Source: Serratia microhaemolytica
GTDB lineage: Bacteria > Pseudomonadota > Gammaproteobacteria > Enterobacterales > Enterobacteriaceae
Assembly: GCF_004011885.1 (NCBI RefSeq)
Contig: NZ_SBEF01000015.1
Span: forward strand, 1-64,000
Length of the DNA: 64,000 nucleotides
Direction: 5' to 3'
Position 1 is the stretch's first letter; every line of letters begins with the position of its first letter. The position numbers were made by a program, and so were the translations under genes. This document shows, one piece after another, positions 1 to 8,975 of this stretch. The notes beneath the pieces are model-generated. The model saw only the letters and a list, made by a program, of their open reading frames with translations. It searched no databases and was not told the origin of the DNA.

Positions 1-1916
1 ACAAAACTGACACCCGAGCTGTTGCCATTAATCACCAGTTTATCGGTCAATGAGTTGTCGTCACCCAGCACCGTATCAAACACCAGTGTGCCGCCACCGC
101 CCGAGTAGTTACCGTTAATCACTGTGACGTCGCCCGCTTGGCCATTGGCCATGGTGAGCTCACCGGCATTGAGCAGGTAACCGATATTATTAAACGTGGT
201 GGTCTGTGGAGAATGGGCGGAACGATTAGCGGTAATCAAGCGCCCGTCGTTCATCAAAATACTGTTTATTTCACCGAACTCATTGAAACCGCCCGAGCTA
301 TCCCAACGTGCGCCGCTGAGGTTAAAAAACAGGTTGTTGACTGCGTTCGCCAGTTGCACCCGACCGTGTAATTCCCCTTGATTGGTGATCACCGCCGCCG
401 CACCACTCGTTTCAATCACAGTATCCGCCGAGTATTCAGAAAGGTTACGCAGTCTACCGGCATTATTGATGTAGGTGCCTGCAGTGCTATTCGCATAGAT
501 TGCCGCTTTGCCCCCTTCAACCACACTGCCCTGTTTGATATCGATCTGTACTTCGCCGTTGCCGGTGTGTTCGGCAAATATTCCGTGATCAGTCACGCCG
601 GTCACTTGACCAGAAGTGGTGATGGAGAGGACCCCCACTCCTTTATTGAGAGCCTCAATACCATATCGATTAGCGAATACGTCAGCAGCACTAATAGTCA
701 GGTCAGTACCATGGTTCCTAGCTCCAATACCACTAGAACTTAGATAGCTCTCCTGTGACGTGGCAATCACTTTTCCGGTAGTGGTAATCGAAAGTGCCCC
801 AGCACCCTCATTACGACTATAAACCCCGCTGAAATAACCGGATGCATCAACTGCACTAATATTCAGATCTGTACCATAGTTATAGACAGCAATAGCCGAA
901 GCATCTATGCTGGTGACTCTTCCTGTTGCAGTAACAGAGAGTCTACCGCTTCCCTCATTGATGGCATAAATTCCTGCCCTCTTAGAAAACAGTTCATTGA
1001 TGTTAATGGTCAAGTCAGTACCTTGGTTATGGGCATAAATCCCAAGCCCAGACCACGGATCATCCGGAACCTTCCCAATCGATGTCACCTTCCCTTTACT
1101 GGTAACAGAAAGCACCCCCGTGCCTTTATTTTCAGCAAAAACCCCATAATTGCCCCCAGTTACATCAGTAGTATTAATGGTCAAATCAGTACCTCGGTTA
1201 TCGGCCGAGATACCTCTCCAATCTGCACCCGTCACTTTACCGGTGGCAGTAATAGAGAGTGCACCACTACCATAATTACGAGTATCGATCCCATCCTGTT
1301 TGCCCGATACTTCGGCAGTATGAATGGTCAGGCTGCTACTCTCGGCACTGTTATAAGCAGCAATACCATCTGACATAGCACTCGTTATTTTGCCTGTTGA
1401 AATAATTGAAAGCGCACCACTGCCATAATTATATGCATCAATACCATGAAAGTGAGCAAACACCTGCGCAGTATTAATATTCAAATCAGTACCTTCATTA
1501 TAGGCAGCGATACCCCTGTTAGTTGCGCTGATCAGCGTACCCGTGGTGATAATCGAAAGCACGCCACCTTCGTAATTGTCAGCGTCAATGACTGAACCGT
1601 TCCTACTTCTGATTACTGATTGATGTTCATCAATAAAACTTAAGCCCCCACGACCATATAACTCGAATTGACGAATTTCGTTACTATCAAGACCAAATCC
1701 CACTTCAGTAGTCACCTTCAGATCCCTACCGGACAATTTCTGTGTGCGGTCACTACTGTTATCCGCTGCACCAGAACAGCGGTAGTTGTTGGCAGAAATT
1801 TCAACACAGGTGCCTGCCTGTACACTGCCTGCCAGGGTGGAAAGTACCAGAGTGCTGAGCAGCGCTCTGCTGCTGGGGAATACTCGATCAATCGAGTCAG
1901 GTGATATTTTTGACAT
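1..1916 (-). CDS. autotransporter adhesin, pertactin-like passenger (partial, 3' end outside window)
   Basis: Reading the minus strand from ATG 1916-1914 gives 638 codons without a stop, continuing past base 1, so only the N-terminal part is seen. A hydrophobic signal peptide ends near SVQA (residues 31-34). From about residue 110 there are seven tandem repeats of about 49 residues, with cores like GALSITATGKVTG, GI.A.N.GTDLTI and YG..A.N.G. After these comes a pertactin-type region with NYSGGGGTLVFDTVL near residue 610, typical of the passenger stem before an autotransporter barrel. The barrel itself would lie left of the window. An SD-like AAGAGA sits 9 nt before this ATG; an in-frame ATG at 1925 is an alternative. 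The product is expected at the cell surface. The ligand is unknown. Confidence 0.85.
   Translation of the reverse strand, partial: MSKISPDSIDRVFPSSRALLSTLVLSTLAGSVQAGTCVEISANNYRCSGAADNSSDRTQKLSGRDLKVTTEVGFGLDSNEIRQFELYGRGGLSFIDEHQSVIRSRNGSVIDADNYEGGVLSIITTGTLISATNRGIAAYNEGTDLNINTAQVFAHFHGIDAYNYGSGALSIISTGKITSAMSDGIAAYNSAESSSLTIHTAEVSGKQDGIDTRNYGSGALSITATGKVTGADWRGISADNRGTDLTINTTDVTGGNYGVFAENKGTGVLSVTSKGKVTSIGKVPDDPWSGLGIYAHNQGTDLTININELFSKRAGIYAINEGSGRLSVTATGRVTSIDASAIAVYNYGTDLNISAVDASGYFSGVYSRNEGAGALSITTTGKVIATSQESYLSSSGIGARNHGTDLTISAADVFANRYGIEALNKGVGVLSITTSGQVTGVTDHGIFAEHTGNGEVQIDIKQGSVVEGGKAAIYANSTAGTYINNAGRLRNLSEYSADTVIETSGAAAVITNQGELHGRVQLANAVNNLFFNLSGARWDSSGGFNEFGEINSILMNDGRLITANRSAHSPQTTTFNNIGYLLNAGELTMANGQAGDVTVINGNYSGGGGTLVFDTVLGDDNSLTDKLVINGNSSGVSF
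330..1640 (-). repeat. seven tandem repeats encoding the adhesin passenger
   Basis: About 145-165-bp diverged units recur along this stretch and show on the plus strand as words such as AGTACC-T-GTTA, GCACC-CT-CC and CCGGTAGTGGTAAT. They encode the roughly 49-residue beta-helix units of the adhesin. Unit lengths vary by whole codons, so the frame is kept. The outer limits are approximate. Such arrays can recombine and change unit number. Confidence 0.65.
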
Positions 1917-1950
1917 GGATGACATTCTCTTAAGTGAACTCAATGCAATC

Positions 1951-1988
1951 CACTGCCAACGCAGATGCCAAACCGCTTGTTGGCAGTG
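1951..1988 (-). repeat. 10-bp perfect inverted repeat in the adhesin leader
   Basis: CACTGCCAAC at 1951-1960 pairs with GTTGGCAGTG at 1979-1988 around an 18-nt loop. It lies 35 nt upstream of the adhesin ATG, so it would fold as an mRNA hairpin in the 5' leader or act as a DNA operator. Confidence 0.55.
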
Positions 1989-2142
1989 CTTGTATCGATG
2001 ATGCGTTTCTCCTACATCGACAAAATTAGTTAATACACTTAATTGATTGCTCGAAAAGTGATCTAAACGATGTTTTCTGAAAATGTGTCATTTTTTTAAA
2101 AAATGTGTGCTTATTTATCGCAAAAGTTAATCATATGTTAAT

Positions 2143-2171
2143 AAAAAACACTCATGCCAACACGTATGAGT
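2143..2171 (-). terminator. Rho-independent terminator of yigL
   Basis: On the minus strand ACTCAT and ATGAGT (2150-2155, 2166-2171) form a stem followed by GTTTTTT. It lies about 105 nt past the yigL stop. The stem is short, so confidence is moderate. Confidence 0.5.
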
Positions 2172-2276
2172 CAGAAGAGACAGCAGTCAATCGTCGGAGG
2201 GAATAGAAAACTTGGAGGCGCAGCAGTGCATTAAGCCCTGCTGCTGGGGTAAATAATATCTTGAGATCGCTGTTCG

Positions 2277-3077
2277 TTATCCGAGAAACATCTGGCGTAA
2301 GTAGTGCGATACTGCGTCTTCTGCATTGCTGCCAATCACTTCAAGATCCGGTAAGGTCTGCTTCAAGCGCTGGTGGGCGTTGCCCATAATGCAGCCTTTC
2401 CCCGCCATTGACAGCATTTCCACATCATTCATGCCATCACCAAAGGCAATGCACGCTTCCAGTGAATGACCAATCAGTTTTGCGACTTCTTCTAGTGCAT
2501 GACCTTTCGAGATACCCCCCGCCATCACTTCGAGACAGGTCGGCAGGGAAAATGTCACATTCACCCGATCACCAAAACGAGCATTAATTTGCTGTTCCAA
2601 CGGCAATAAGGTGTCGTGATCATCACAGGTGAAGAACACTTTGCAGACGCCTTCAGTCTCTAGGGTGCGTGGATCAACAACTTGATATTGAAAGTTTGAC
2701 TCTTTAAAAAACTCATCCTGCTCCGGACTCACTCGGTCAATAAACCAGTCATCATCACGGAACAGATTGGTCTGAATATCACGATGACCATGCACGATGT
2801 GGCACAGTTGATGAGCAATGCTTGCATCCAGATTATGGCTAAAAATCAGCTCACCGGCGCTGTTGTGTACACGTGCGCCGTTGGAGGTGATCATAAAGGC
2901 GCTGATACCGAGATTGTCGCGAATTTGTGCGACATCAATGTGATGGCGGCCAGTAGCAAAAACAAAGTGAATACCACGCAGCAGTAGCAACTGCAACGTC
3001 TCGTGTGTGTACGCGGTGAGTGTGTGCTCAGGAGAGAGCAGAGTGCCATCTAAATCAGAAGCGACGACGTGATACAT
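2277..3077 (-). CDS. yigL: YigL, Cof-type HAD phosphatase (sugar/pyridoxal phosphatase)
   Basis: The 266-residue product has the length of E. coli YigL and matches it throughout. HAD motif I is DLDGTLL at residues 9-15, motif II lies in the VFATGRH segment, and the C-terminal motif IV is GDGMNDVEML. Members dephosphorylate sugar phosphates and pyridoxal phosphate in the cytosol. In E. coli YigL helps relieve phosphosugar stress. It follows pldB on the same strand after an 18-bp gap, the classical pldB-yigL pair, and is probably co-transcribed. Confidence 0.93.
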   Translation of the reverse strand: MYHVVASDLDGTLLSPEHTLTAYTHETLQLLLLRGIHFVFATGRHHIDVAQIRDNLGISAFMITSNGARVHNSAGELIFSHNLDASIAHQLCHIVHGHRDIQTNLFRDDDWFIDRVSPEQDEFFKESNFQYQVVDPRTLETEGVCKVFFTCDDHDTLLPLEQQINARFGDRVNVTFSLPTCLEVMAGGISKGHALEEVAKLIGHSLEACIAFGDGMNDVEMLSMAGKGCIMGNAHQRLKQTLPDLEVIGSNAEDAVSHYLRQMFLG

Positions 3078-3095
3078 AACGATACTTTTAACCTC

Positions 3096-4094
3096 TCATC
3101 GGTTGTCACTGAAGTGTTGGGCAAAGAAACGCAAAATGACACTCAGTGCCTGCGTGCGTATCTGGTCTTGTTCAAATAAAATTTCATGGTAAGCCCCATT
3201 GATAATCCAGGGTTTACCACCTTCACAATCGCCTCCCACCGTTACCAACGTGTGACAAAAATCTGTCTGTGCTTGGTTGTCTACTACTGTATCTTCGCTC
3301 GCCTGCAACAATAGCAGCGGTGTGGTGATGTTGGCAGCCTGAGCGATAATCTGCTTCCCAGCCTGGATGCTCTCACGTACCCAATGATAGGTTGGCCCCC
3401 CTAGCTGAATTTCAGGGTGATCAATATAGTAGCGTAGGTTTTGTTGATAACGCTCACGGCTGTGGGTGAGAGTATTTATCAAGTAGGGCAGTGGCAACCA
3501 TTGTCGCGTGCCGACAGCATAGGTGTCACGTATCGCCACGCGCTCTTCAGTCCAATCGAGAATGCGTTCCGCTAGCCAGTTTGGCATCGGTAGATCAATA
3601 CCAAACATGGGTGCAGAGAGTGCCGCCGCAGAAAACGCCGTCGGATGACGTGCAAGAAACAGGGTGAGGATTGCTGCACCCATCGAGTGTGCCAATGCAA
3701 AGTGTTGCTGGTAGGCTCTTGGCTGGACTATCTTCTGATAAAATGATTCAAAATCATCAACATAATCAGAGAACTTTACCACGTGCCCACGCTGTGGATC
3801 ATCCAGTAATCGCCCGGAACGCCCCTGGCCACGATGATCAACAATCATGACATCGTAACCATGATGAAACAGATCGTAGGCGACTTCAGGATATTTGACG
3901 TAACTTTCAACGCGGCCGGGGCTGATCACCACCACGCGTCGATGATGTGGTGCTTGAAAGCAGACAAAGCGGATCGGTACTCCAGCAACACCGCTAAACT
4001 CCCCCTCTTGTCGTTGCTGCCAAAACGGCAGTAGTGACCCAGTGACAAAAGCAGCAAAGTATTTTTCACGCTCGAACCATTGCGTAGCATTCAC
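3096..4094 (-). CDS. pldB: lysophospholipase L2 (PldB)
   Basis: The 332-residue protein is an alpha/beta hydrolase of the PldB family. It shows the nucleophile elbow AHSMGAA, the DHRGQGRSGRLL segment, the family signature GPTYHWVRES and the C-terminal catalytic region GAYHEILFE. PldB hydrolyses 2-acyl lysophospholipids and transfers acyl groups to phosphatidylglycerol at the inner membrane. E. coli PldB is slightly longer (340). The SD before the chosen ATG is weak. It is the first gene of pldB-yigL. The rhtB/rhtC genes usually found upstream in E. coli are absent. Confidence 0.92.
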   Translation of the reverse strand: MNATQWFEREKYFAAFVTGSLLPFWQQRQEGEFSGVAGVPIRFVCFQAPHHRRVVVISPGRVESYVKYPEVAYDLFHHGYDVMIVDHRGQGRSGRLLDDPQRGHVVKFSDYVDDFESFYQKIVQPRAYQQHFALAHSMGAAILTLFLARHPTAFSAAALSAPMFGIDLPMPNWLAERILDWTEERVAIRDTYAVGTRQWLPLPYLINTLTHSRERYQQNLRYYIDHPEIQLGGPTYHWVRESIQAGKQIIAQAANITTPLLLLQASEDTVVDNQAQTDFCHTLVTVGGDCEGGKPWIINGAYHEILFEQDQIRTQALSVILRFFAQHFSDNR

Positions 4095-4511
4095 AGCAAC
4101 GAGACCCCCAGTTACTCTTTATCACGCGCTCATCGCGCCAAGTAATAGCATCAATGCATTCGTATTTCAGCAATACCGAGTGCTGTAACGATGTCCGGAA
4201 CCGTTTGGTGCTGGACTAACCTGTTCCAAACCTAAACGATCGTCGGTAGCGGGTGAAGTCTCCTTTTCTGTCGCTATTGCATGATGGTTAACACACCATG
4301 TTCAATCAGATTGGATAGTGGTTGGCAAAATGGTCAGCGGGTCGCCGTTGTTGCTGGGTATCGCCAATAACATAATAATAATTATTATCATCTATAAGCT
4401 GATCTTTCTACCCAACATCGTGCTATGCTCTAACCAGTTACAATTTCCAAATCAGGATGACTGTCATATAGTACATCAACGCAATTCATTCGTAACAGGT
4501 TAATCACTGCC
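4095..4511. other. intergenic gap between pldB and can
   Basis: These 417 bp separate divergent pldB and can. No convincing gene is seen; a 61-codon plus-strand frame at 4318-4503 is low-complexity and unlikely to be real. The clearest signal is the AT palindrome at 4371-4389 resembling a Fur box. Confidence 0.5.
4371..4389. promoter_or_regulatory. candidate Fur box
   Basis: The 19 bases CATAATAATAATTATTATC match the classical 19-bp Fur consensus at 16 positions by my alignment and have a 14-bp perfect palindromic core. The site lies 122 bp upstream of can and 277 bp upstream of pldB. Neither is a standard Fur target, so it may serve an unrecognised transcript or be a chance AT-rich match. 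Confidence 0.4.
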
Positions 4512-5171
4512 ATGAAAGAAATTGAACAACTTATCACCAATAACCACCAGTGGTCGGAACGCATTAAGCAAGAAGACCCCAGTTTTTTCGAGCGCTTATC
4601 TTTAGCACAAAAACCACGCTTTTTATGGATTGGTTGTTCAGACAGCCGTGTACCTGCCGAGCGCTTGACCGGCCTGGAGCCAGGCGAGTTATTTGTGCAC
4701 CGTAATGTTGCTAACCAGGTGATCCATACCGATCTCAACTGTCTGTCAGTAGTGCAGTATGCTGTCGATGTGTTGGAAATTGAGCATATTATCATCTGTG
4801 GTCATTTAGGCTGTGGCGGTGTCGCTGCTGCGGTAGAGAATCCCGAGCTGGGGCTAATTAACAACTGGCTACTGCATATTCGCGACCTGTGGTTTAAGCA
4901 TAGTTCGCTACTGGGTGAGTTGGAGCCGGAAAAGCGGCTCAATGTGTTATGTGAAATCAATGTGATTGAGCAGGTGTATAACCTCGGTCACTCCACGATC
5001 ATGCAATCCGCTTGGAAACGTGGGCAAAAAGTGATGCTACACGGCTGGGTGTACGGTATCCAGGATGGCCGTTTGCATGATCTTGATGTCACCGCGACCA
5101 ATCGCGAAACGCTGGAGATGAGTTACCGTAAAGCGATAGCAACCCTTCAGCGCGAGAAAGGGTTGCTCTAA
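4512..5171 (+). CDS. can: beta-class carbonic anhydrase Can
   Basis: The 219-residue protein has the E. coli Can zinc set in place: Cys42 and Asp44 in GCSDSR, His98 and Cys101 in HLGCGG. It interconverts CO2 and bicarbonate, supplying bicarbonate for carboxylations in the cytosol. It faces hpt tail to tail with a 21-bp gap, the conserved enterobacterial arrangement. The SD is weak (CAGG about 10 nt upstream). Confidence 0.95.
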   Translation: MKEIEQLITNNHQWSERIKQEDPSFFERLSLAQKPRFLWIGCSDSRVPAERLTGLEPGELFVHRNVANQVIHTDLNCLSVVQYAVDVLEIEHIIICGHLGCGGVAAAVENPELGLINNWLLHIRDLWFKHSSLLGELEPEKRLNVLCEINVIEQVYNLGHSTIMQSAWKRGQKVMLHGWVYGIQDGRLHDLDVTATNRETLEMSYRKAIATLQREKGLL

Positions 5172-5192
5172 CCAGTTTGATAGTTTCGACAA

Positions 5193-5729
5193 CTACCTCC
5201 CTGACGTTACCACTTTGCCAATATAGGGTAGATGGCGGTAACGTTGGGCGTAGTCAATGCCATAGCCGACCACGAATTCATCCGGAATAGAAAATCCGAT
5301 ATACTCCACCAGCACTTCGCTTTCACGACGTGAGGGTTTGTCAAGTAAGGTACAGATTGCCAACGATTTTGGCTGGCGTAGTGCCAAAATTTCGCGCACT
5401 TTGTGCAACGTGTTGCCCGAATCGATAATGTCTTCAACAATCAAGACATCCTTGCCGTTAATCTCTTGCTCCAGATCTTTTAAGATTTTCACTTCACGCG
5501 AGCTGACGGTTCCACTGCCATAGCTGGAAACTGTCATGAAGTCGATTTCGTGCGGCACGCTGATGGCACGACACAGATCAGCCATGAAGATGAATGAACC
5601 ACGCAGCAAGCCAATCAATACCATCTCACTGCCACTCTGGCGATACGCTTCGCTGATCTGCTGCCCCAGTTCGGCAACACGATGCGCGATCTGCTGTGCA
5701 GAAATCATTGTTTCTACCGTCTGTTTCAT
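5193..5729 (-). CDS. hpt: hypoxanthine phosphoribosyltransferase
   Basis: The 178-residue product equals E. coli Hpt in length. It carries the PRPP-binding loop [14 protein letters not shown] and the flexible loop SSYGSG. It salvages hypoxanthine (and guanine poorly) to the nucleotide with PRPP. The start at 5729 is preceded by GGGGA at good spacing; an upstream in-frame start at 5750 would add seven residues absent from the family. Confidence 0.95.
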   Translation of the reverse strand: MKQTVETMISAQQIAHRVAELGQQISEAYRQSGSEMVLIGLLRGSFIFMADLCRAISVPHEIDFMTVSSYGSGTVSSREVKILKDLEQEINGKDVLIVEDIIDSGNTLHKVREILALRQPKSLAICTLLDKPSRRESEVLVEYIGFSIPDEFVVGYGIDYAQRYRHLPYIGKVVTSGR

Positions 5730-5824
5730 GCTGTTTTCCCCTGTTGGCAAAATAAATCTGAGTCTATCACACTGCGTTAATCAGGCGCTGGCTCACTCGT
5801 TTAGGCAAAGGTTCGACTGCCTGA

Positions 5825-7378
5825 TCAATCAACCACGCTGAAGCCCAACATCATACCTGTGTCTTCATGTTCCAACAGATGGCAATGCGCCATATAAGGG
5901 TGCTCTGCGCTCGCCAGATGCTGGAAGCGAACCAGTACTTCACTGCGTTTTCCTTCGACGCGCACAGTGTCTTTCCAGCCTGTGCGGTGTGGTGCCGGTG
6001 GTTGGCCATTCTCTGACAAGATCCGAAACTGTACTCCATGAATATGGAATGGATGCAGCATCATATCTCCTTCACCCGAGATCACCCATATTTCCTCTCG
6101 CCCACGCGGTAGTGAGAAACTTGGCTGTGTCATGTCGAAAGCTTTACCGTTGATGGTATTGGCATGACGAAAATCAAAATGGTGCTGGCCATGATGCGCC
6201 ATAGCGCTGTGATCCATACCTGCATGATCCATGTCGATGCCAGCCATCGCCTGATGACCATAGCGCTCCATCAATGCCTGCATACCTAGCATGTCCAGTT
6301 TAGGATCCATCATCAGTTGTAATGTCCGTTTCGGCAACGCCGTTAATGATGGCAAGGCTGGCAGGCTGACGAGGCGATCAGGTATCGATTTTACTCCTTG
6401 CTGTAATGCAGGTTGAATGCGCAGTACCGGTAGCGGCTGATCAAAAGGTGCCAAAGTCATTCCCATCTGCTGCACCGGTAGCGTCACTATGTCGAATGGC
6501 TTGCCATCAGAGGCGTCGATCAGAACTTCGAACCGCTCTCCCATTAACATCGGTAGTTCAGTCAGTTTTACCGGTTCACCAAGAAAGCCACCATCACTGG
6601 CAATCACATAGATTGGCCGCTGATCGCTAGTCGAAATATTGAGCGAGCGGGCATTGCAGCCATTGAGTAGCCGTAACCGCAACCAACCACGCGGAGTCAC
6701 TTGCTGTGGGTAAAGCGCACCATTGGTAAACATTCGGTCACCAAACCAGCCGACTGCCGCACTCATAATATCCAACTGATATTCAATCTGCCCGGTTTTT
6801 CCCAAGCGTTTATCTTGCAAAATGACGGGGAAATCATCGATACCCCAATCGGTTGGTAGTGTTAGTTTTTGGCTCTGCTCATCCTCCAGCAGTAACAATC
6901 CCGCTAGCCCCATCATCACCTGTTGTCCAGTCTTGCCATGGGTATGAGGATGAAACCAGCAACTGGCGGCCGGTTGGTTAATGGTCAAATCAACGCTGCG
7001 TTTACCACCAGGTGCGATCAGGGCATGTGGTCCCCCATCTGCCTCACCAGGGATCTCCAAGCCATGCCAATGTAACGTGGTCGCTTCCGGTAGCCGGTTA
7101 GTCATATCCACTGTGACGGTTTGGCCGCGTTGTAAACGCAGTGCTGGACCAAGTAGAGCACCATTCACGCCCCAAGTTTGGGTAGCAACACCAGGTAGCC
7201 ACTGCATCTGTCCAGTTTGCAAAGTAAGCGCAATTTTCCCTTCTGCATTAGGGAGGAGTAACGGTGGGATCGGCAGCGCCGGCTGCTCGCTCGCCCAGGC
7301 TGAATAACTCCACCAAGGTAAGGCAGCGCTCGCTCCTGCCAATGTAGTTAGTTTAATAAAATCACGACGTAGCATCAT
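5825..7378 (-). CDS. cueO: multicopper oxidase CueO
   Basis: The 517-residue protein opens with a twin-arginine signal (RRDFIKLTT, cleavage after AWA), so it is exported folded to the periplasm. Three cupredoxin domains carry the copper motifs HWHG, HPHTHG, HPFHIHG and the C-terminal [13 protein letters not shown]. The methionine-rich insert typical of CueO, which binds Cu(I), is present around residues 355-400 with [15 protein letters not shown]. It oxidises Cu(I) to the less toxic Cu(II). It is divergent from yacC as in E. coli. I see no clear CueR box upstream. Confidence 0.95.
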   Translation of the reverse strand: MMLRRDFIKLTTLAGASAALPWWSYSAWASEQPALPIPPLLLPNAEGKIALTLQTGQMQWLPGVATQTWGVNGALLGPALRLQRGQTVTVDMTNRLPEATTLHWHGLEIPGEADGGPHALIAPGGKRSVDLTINQPAASCWFHPHTHGKTGQQVMMGLAGLLLLEDEQSQKLTLPTDWGIDDFPVILQDKRLGKTGQIEYQLDIMSAAVGWFGDRMFTNGALYPQQVTPRGWLRLRLLNGCNARSLNISTSDQRPIYVIASDGGFLGEPVKLTELPMLMGERFEVLIDASDGKPFDIVTLPVQQMGMTLAPFDQPLPVLRIQPALQQGVKSIPDRLVSLPALPSLTALPKRTLQLMMDPKLDMLGMQALMERYGHQAMAGIDMDHAGMDHSAMAHHGQHHFDFRHANTINGKAFDMTQPSFSLPRGREEIWVISGEGDMMLHPFHIHGVQFRILSENGQPPAPHRTGWKDTVRVEGKRSEVLVRFQHLASAEHPYMAHCHLLEHEDTGMMLGFSVVD

Positions 7379-7732
7379 AGACTCGCTTCTAGCAGTAACT
7401 ATTGAGTAAATACGGTTTAAACAATTTACTAACCATTAGATGAAAACTCAAGGTGAAAAATAGTGGCTTGGCTAATATCATTGGAGTGTTGCTGTCCAAG
7501 TGTGGTAACTTGGCCCTTCCGCCGCCCAAAATGTAGTGAGTTGATGTATGGTTCACCATGTAGTTAATTTACCTGCATGCAGTCAACACGCTGTTTGTGC
7601 CAACACAACCAATTGATATATAAATTAATAAACTCACTGCGCTCGATGCTGATGCACGTGTCCTGTTCCATGCGCTCCGGCAGGCACTACGACCAAACGT
7701 CTTGGTCACCAACATGATATAGACTAACTTTG
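7379..7732. other. cueO-yacC divergent intergenic region
   Basis: The 354 bp must hold the promoters of cueO (minus) and yacC (plus). I find no gene and no recognisable CueR operator. The one clear dyad is GACCAA (7691-7696) and TTGGTC (7702-7707) around a 5-nt centre, 25 bp before yacC. It could be an operator or a leader hairpin. Confidence 0.4.
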
Positions 7733-8080
7733 ATGATGAGAAAAACAACTTTATTACTGTTACTGACGCTGTTAGGTTTCAGCCAAAGCAGCTTGGCACT
7801 GACAGAGCCAGAGGCGGAAGATCTGGCCGACTTAACGGCGGTGTTTGTCTACCTAAAAAATGATTGCGGCTATAGCGACCTGCCAAACGTGCAAATCAAA
7901 AGAGCGATTATTTATTTTGCACAGCAAAATCAATGGGATTTAAGCAACTACAACAGCTTTGATATGAAATCGATGGGCGAGAGTAGCTACCGCGATCTGC
8001 GCAGTATTACGCTACCCAATCGCAAAAAATGCCAATCTCTGGCTCGGGAATCACTGAGCCTGCTGGCTTACGCCAACTAA
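7733..8080 (+). CDS. yacC: YacC, PulS/OutS-family periplasmic protein
   Basis: The 115-residue product aligns along its length with E. coli YacC: after a signal peptide ending in SLA come TEPEAEDLADLTAVFV, NDCGY and FAQQNQWDLSNY. The family is related to PulS/OutS pilotins of type II secretion, but there is no lipobox cysteine at the cleavage site, so it should be soluble in the periplasm. Its function is unknown. TTG-ATG-ATG stand in frame at the start; ATG 7733 is chosen although no good SD is seen. Confidence 0.85.
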   Translation: MMRKTTLLLLLTLLGFSQSSLALTEPEAEDLADLTAVFVYLKNDCGYSDLPNVQIKRAIIYFAQQNQWDLSNYNSFDMKSMGESSYRDLRSITLPNRKKCQSLARESLSLLAYAN

Positions 8081-8192
8081 CTGGTTTGGCTTGCCTGCAT
8101 GTCAGCGCGCTTCAGGCATGTTGTCCACCTGGGGAATGGGCTGGCTTGGCATCAAGATTATACTACCAACAACAACGTGTTTTTTAATCCGG

Positions 8193-8951
8193 TTACACCA
8201 AGTGCAGCCGACACGATAACGCGGCCAATTTCTTCTGCACACTGCTAGACAGCAACTTGTCGGTGATGATATCAGTCATACTGCCAAGCTCAGCAACACG
8301 AAACAGGGAGTAAGCACCGTATTTACTGCTGTCAGCCAACAACACTCGACGGCGAGCATTCGCAATGATGTCTTGCTTCAAACCCGCTTTTTCCTCGTTC
8401 GGTGCGGTGATCCCCTTCTCAATACACCATGAGTTGCAACTTAGAAAGGCAACATCAGGATTGATCGCTCGCAGTAAACGACGACCATGATCACCCACAC
8501 AAGACTGACTACTATCATCAATGCGTCCACCAATAATCGTCACCTCAACCTGGGTAAACTCAGACAAAAACAGTGCAATGTGCAGATCGGCAGTGATCAC
8601 CCGTACCGGTAGATAGGTTAAATGACGAGCCAACTCGAGCATGGTGGTGCCTGCATCCAATACGACCGAATCACCGGGCTGCACCATATCAATCGCGCAT
8701 TGGGCGATTTGCCGTTTCTCTGCCTGTTGGCGCAACTGCTTCTGGTTAGTGGTTGGCTGTACCGGAATAAAACGGTTAAGCGCTACACCGCCGTGACTAC
8801 GGTGAATGATCCCTTGTCGATCGAGTTTGATCAAATCACGGCGGATAGTCGCAGGCGACGCATTAATCGCCGCCACCAGTTGTTCAACCGTGACCAGATT
8901 GTGTGCTTTAAGATATTCCAGTATCTGGTCTTGGCGCGCTTGTCTTCTCAT
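8193..8951 (-). CDS. DeoR-family transcriptional repressor
   Basis: The 252-residue protein has an N-terminal DeoR helix-turn-helix (residues 1-57, with [20 protein letters not shown] and the family's RDL...G.I.R.HGG) and a C-terminal DeoRC sensor domain with [10 protein letters not shown] and [10 protein letters not shown], which binds a sugar phosphate. It is the last gene of the permease-dtnK-pdxA2 cluster, 24 bp after pdxA2. It probably represses this operon in response to a phosphorylated pathway intermediate; that role is inferred from position. Confidence 0.85.
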   Translation of the reverse strand: MRRQARQDQILEYLKAHNLVTVEQLVAAINASPATIRRDLIKLDRQGIIHRSHGGVALNRFIPVQPTTNQKQLRQQAEKRQIAQCAIDMVQPGDSVVLDAGTTMLELARHLTYLPVRVITADLHIALFLSEFTQVEVTIIGGRIDDSSQSCVGDHGRRLLRAINPDVAFLSCNSWCIEKGITAPNEEKAGLKQDIIANARRRVLLADSSKYGAYSLFRVAELGSMTDIITDKLLSSSVQKKLAALSCRLHLV

Positions 8952-8975
8952 GCTCTGGTGTTGTACCCATTCTGG

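Larger units (their letters stand above)
1917..2276. other. gap between yigL and the adhesin gene
   Basis: No gene is seen here. It holds the adhesin leader with a 10-bp inverted repeat (1951-1988), a very AT-rich stretch (2030-2150) that probably contains the adhesin promoter on the minus strand, and a terminator-like hairpin for the yigL transcript (2143-2171). Both flanking genes read leftward. Confidence 0.6.

Noticed and set aside
330-1640. Regularly spaced repeats that could suggest a CRISPR array
   Set aside because: The units are about 150 bp, diverged and in frame within a coding sequence; there are no short identical repeats with unique spacers.
138-1904. Several plus-strand frames of 60-120 codons
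   Set aside because: They lie antisense to the continuous adhesin frame on the minus strand and have no family resemblance.
4390-4511. RyhB-like small RNA after the Fur-like site
   Set aside because: No RyhB core sequence and no terminator were seen on either strand.
7379-7732. CueR operator for cueO
   Set aside because: No dyad matching the known CueR sites with the expected promoter spacing was found.
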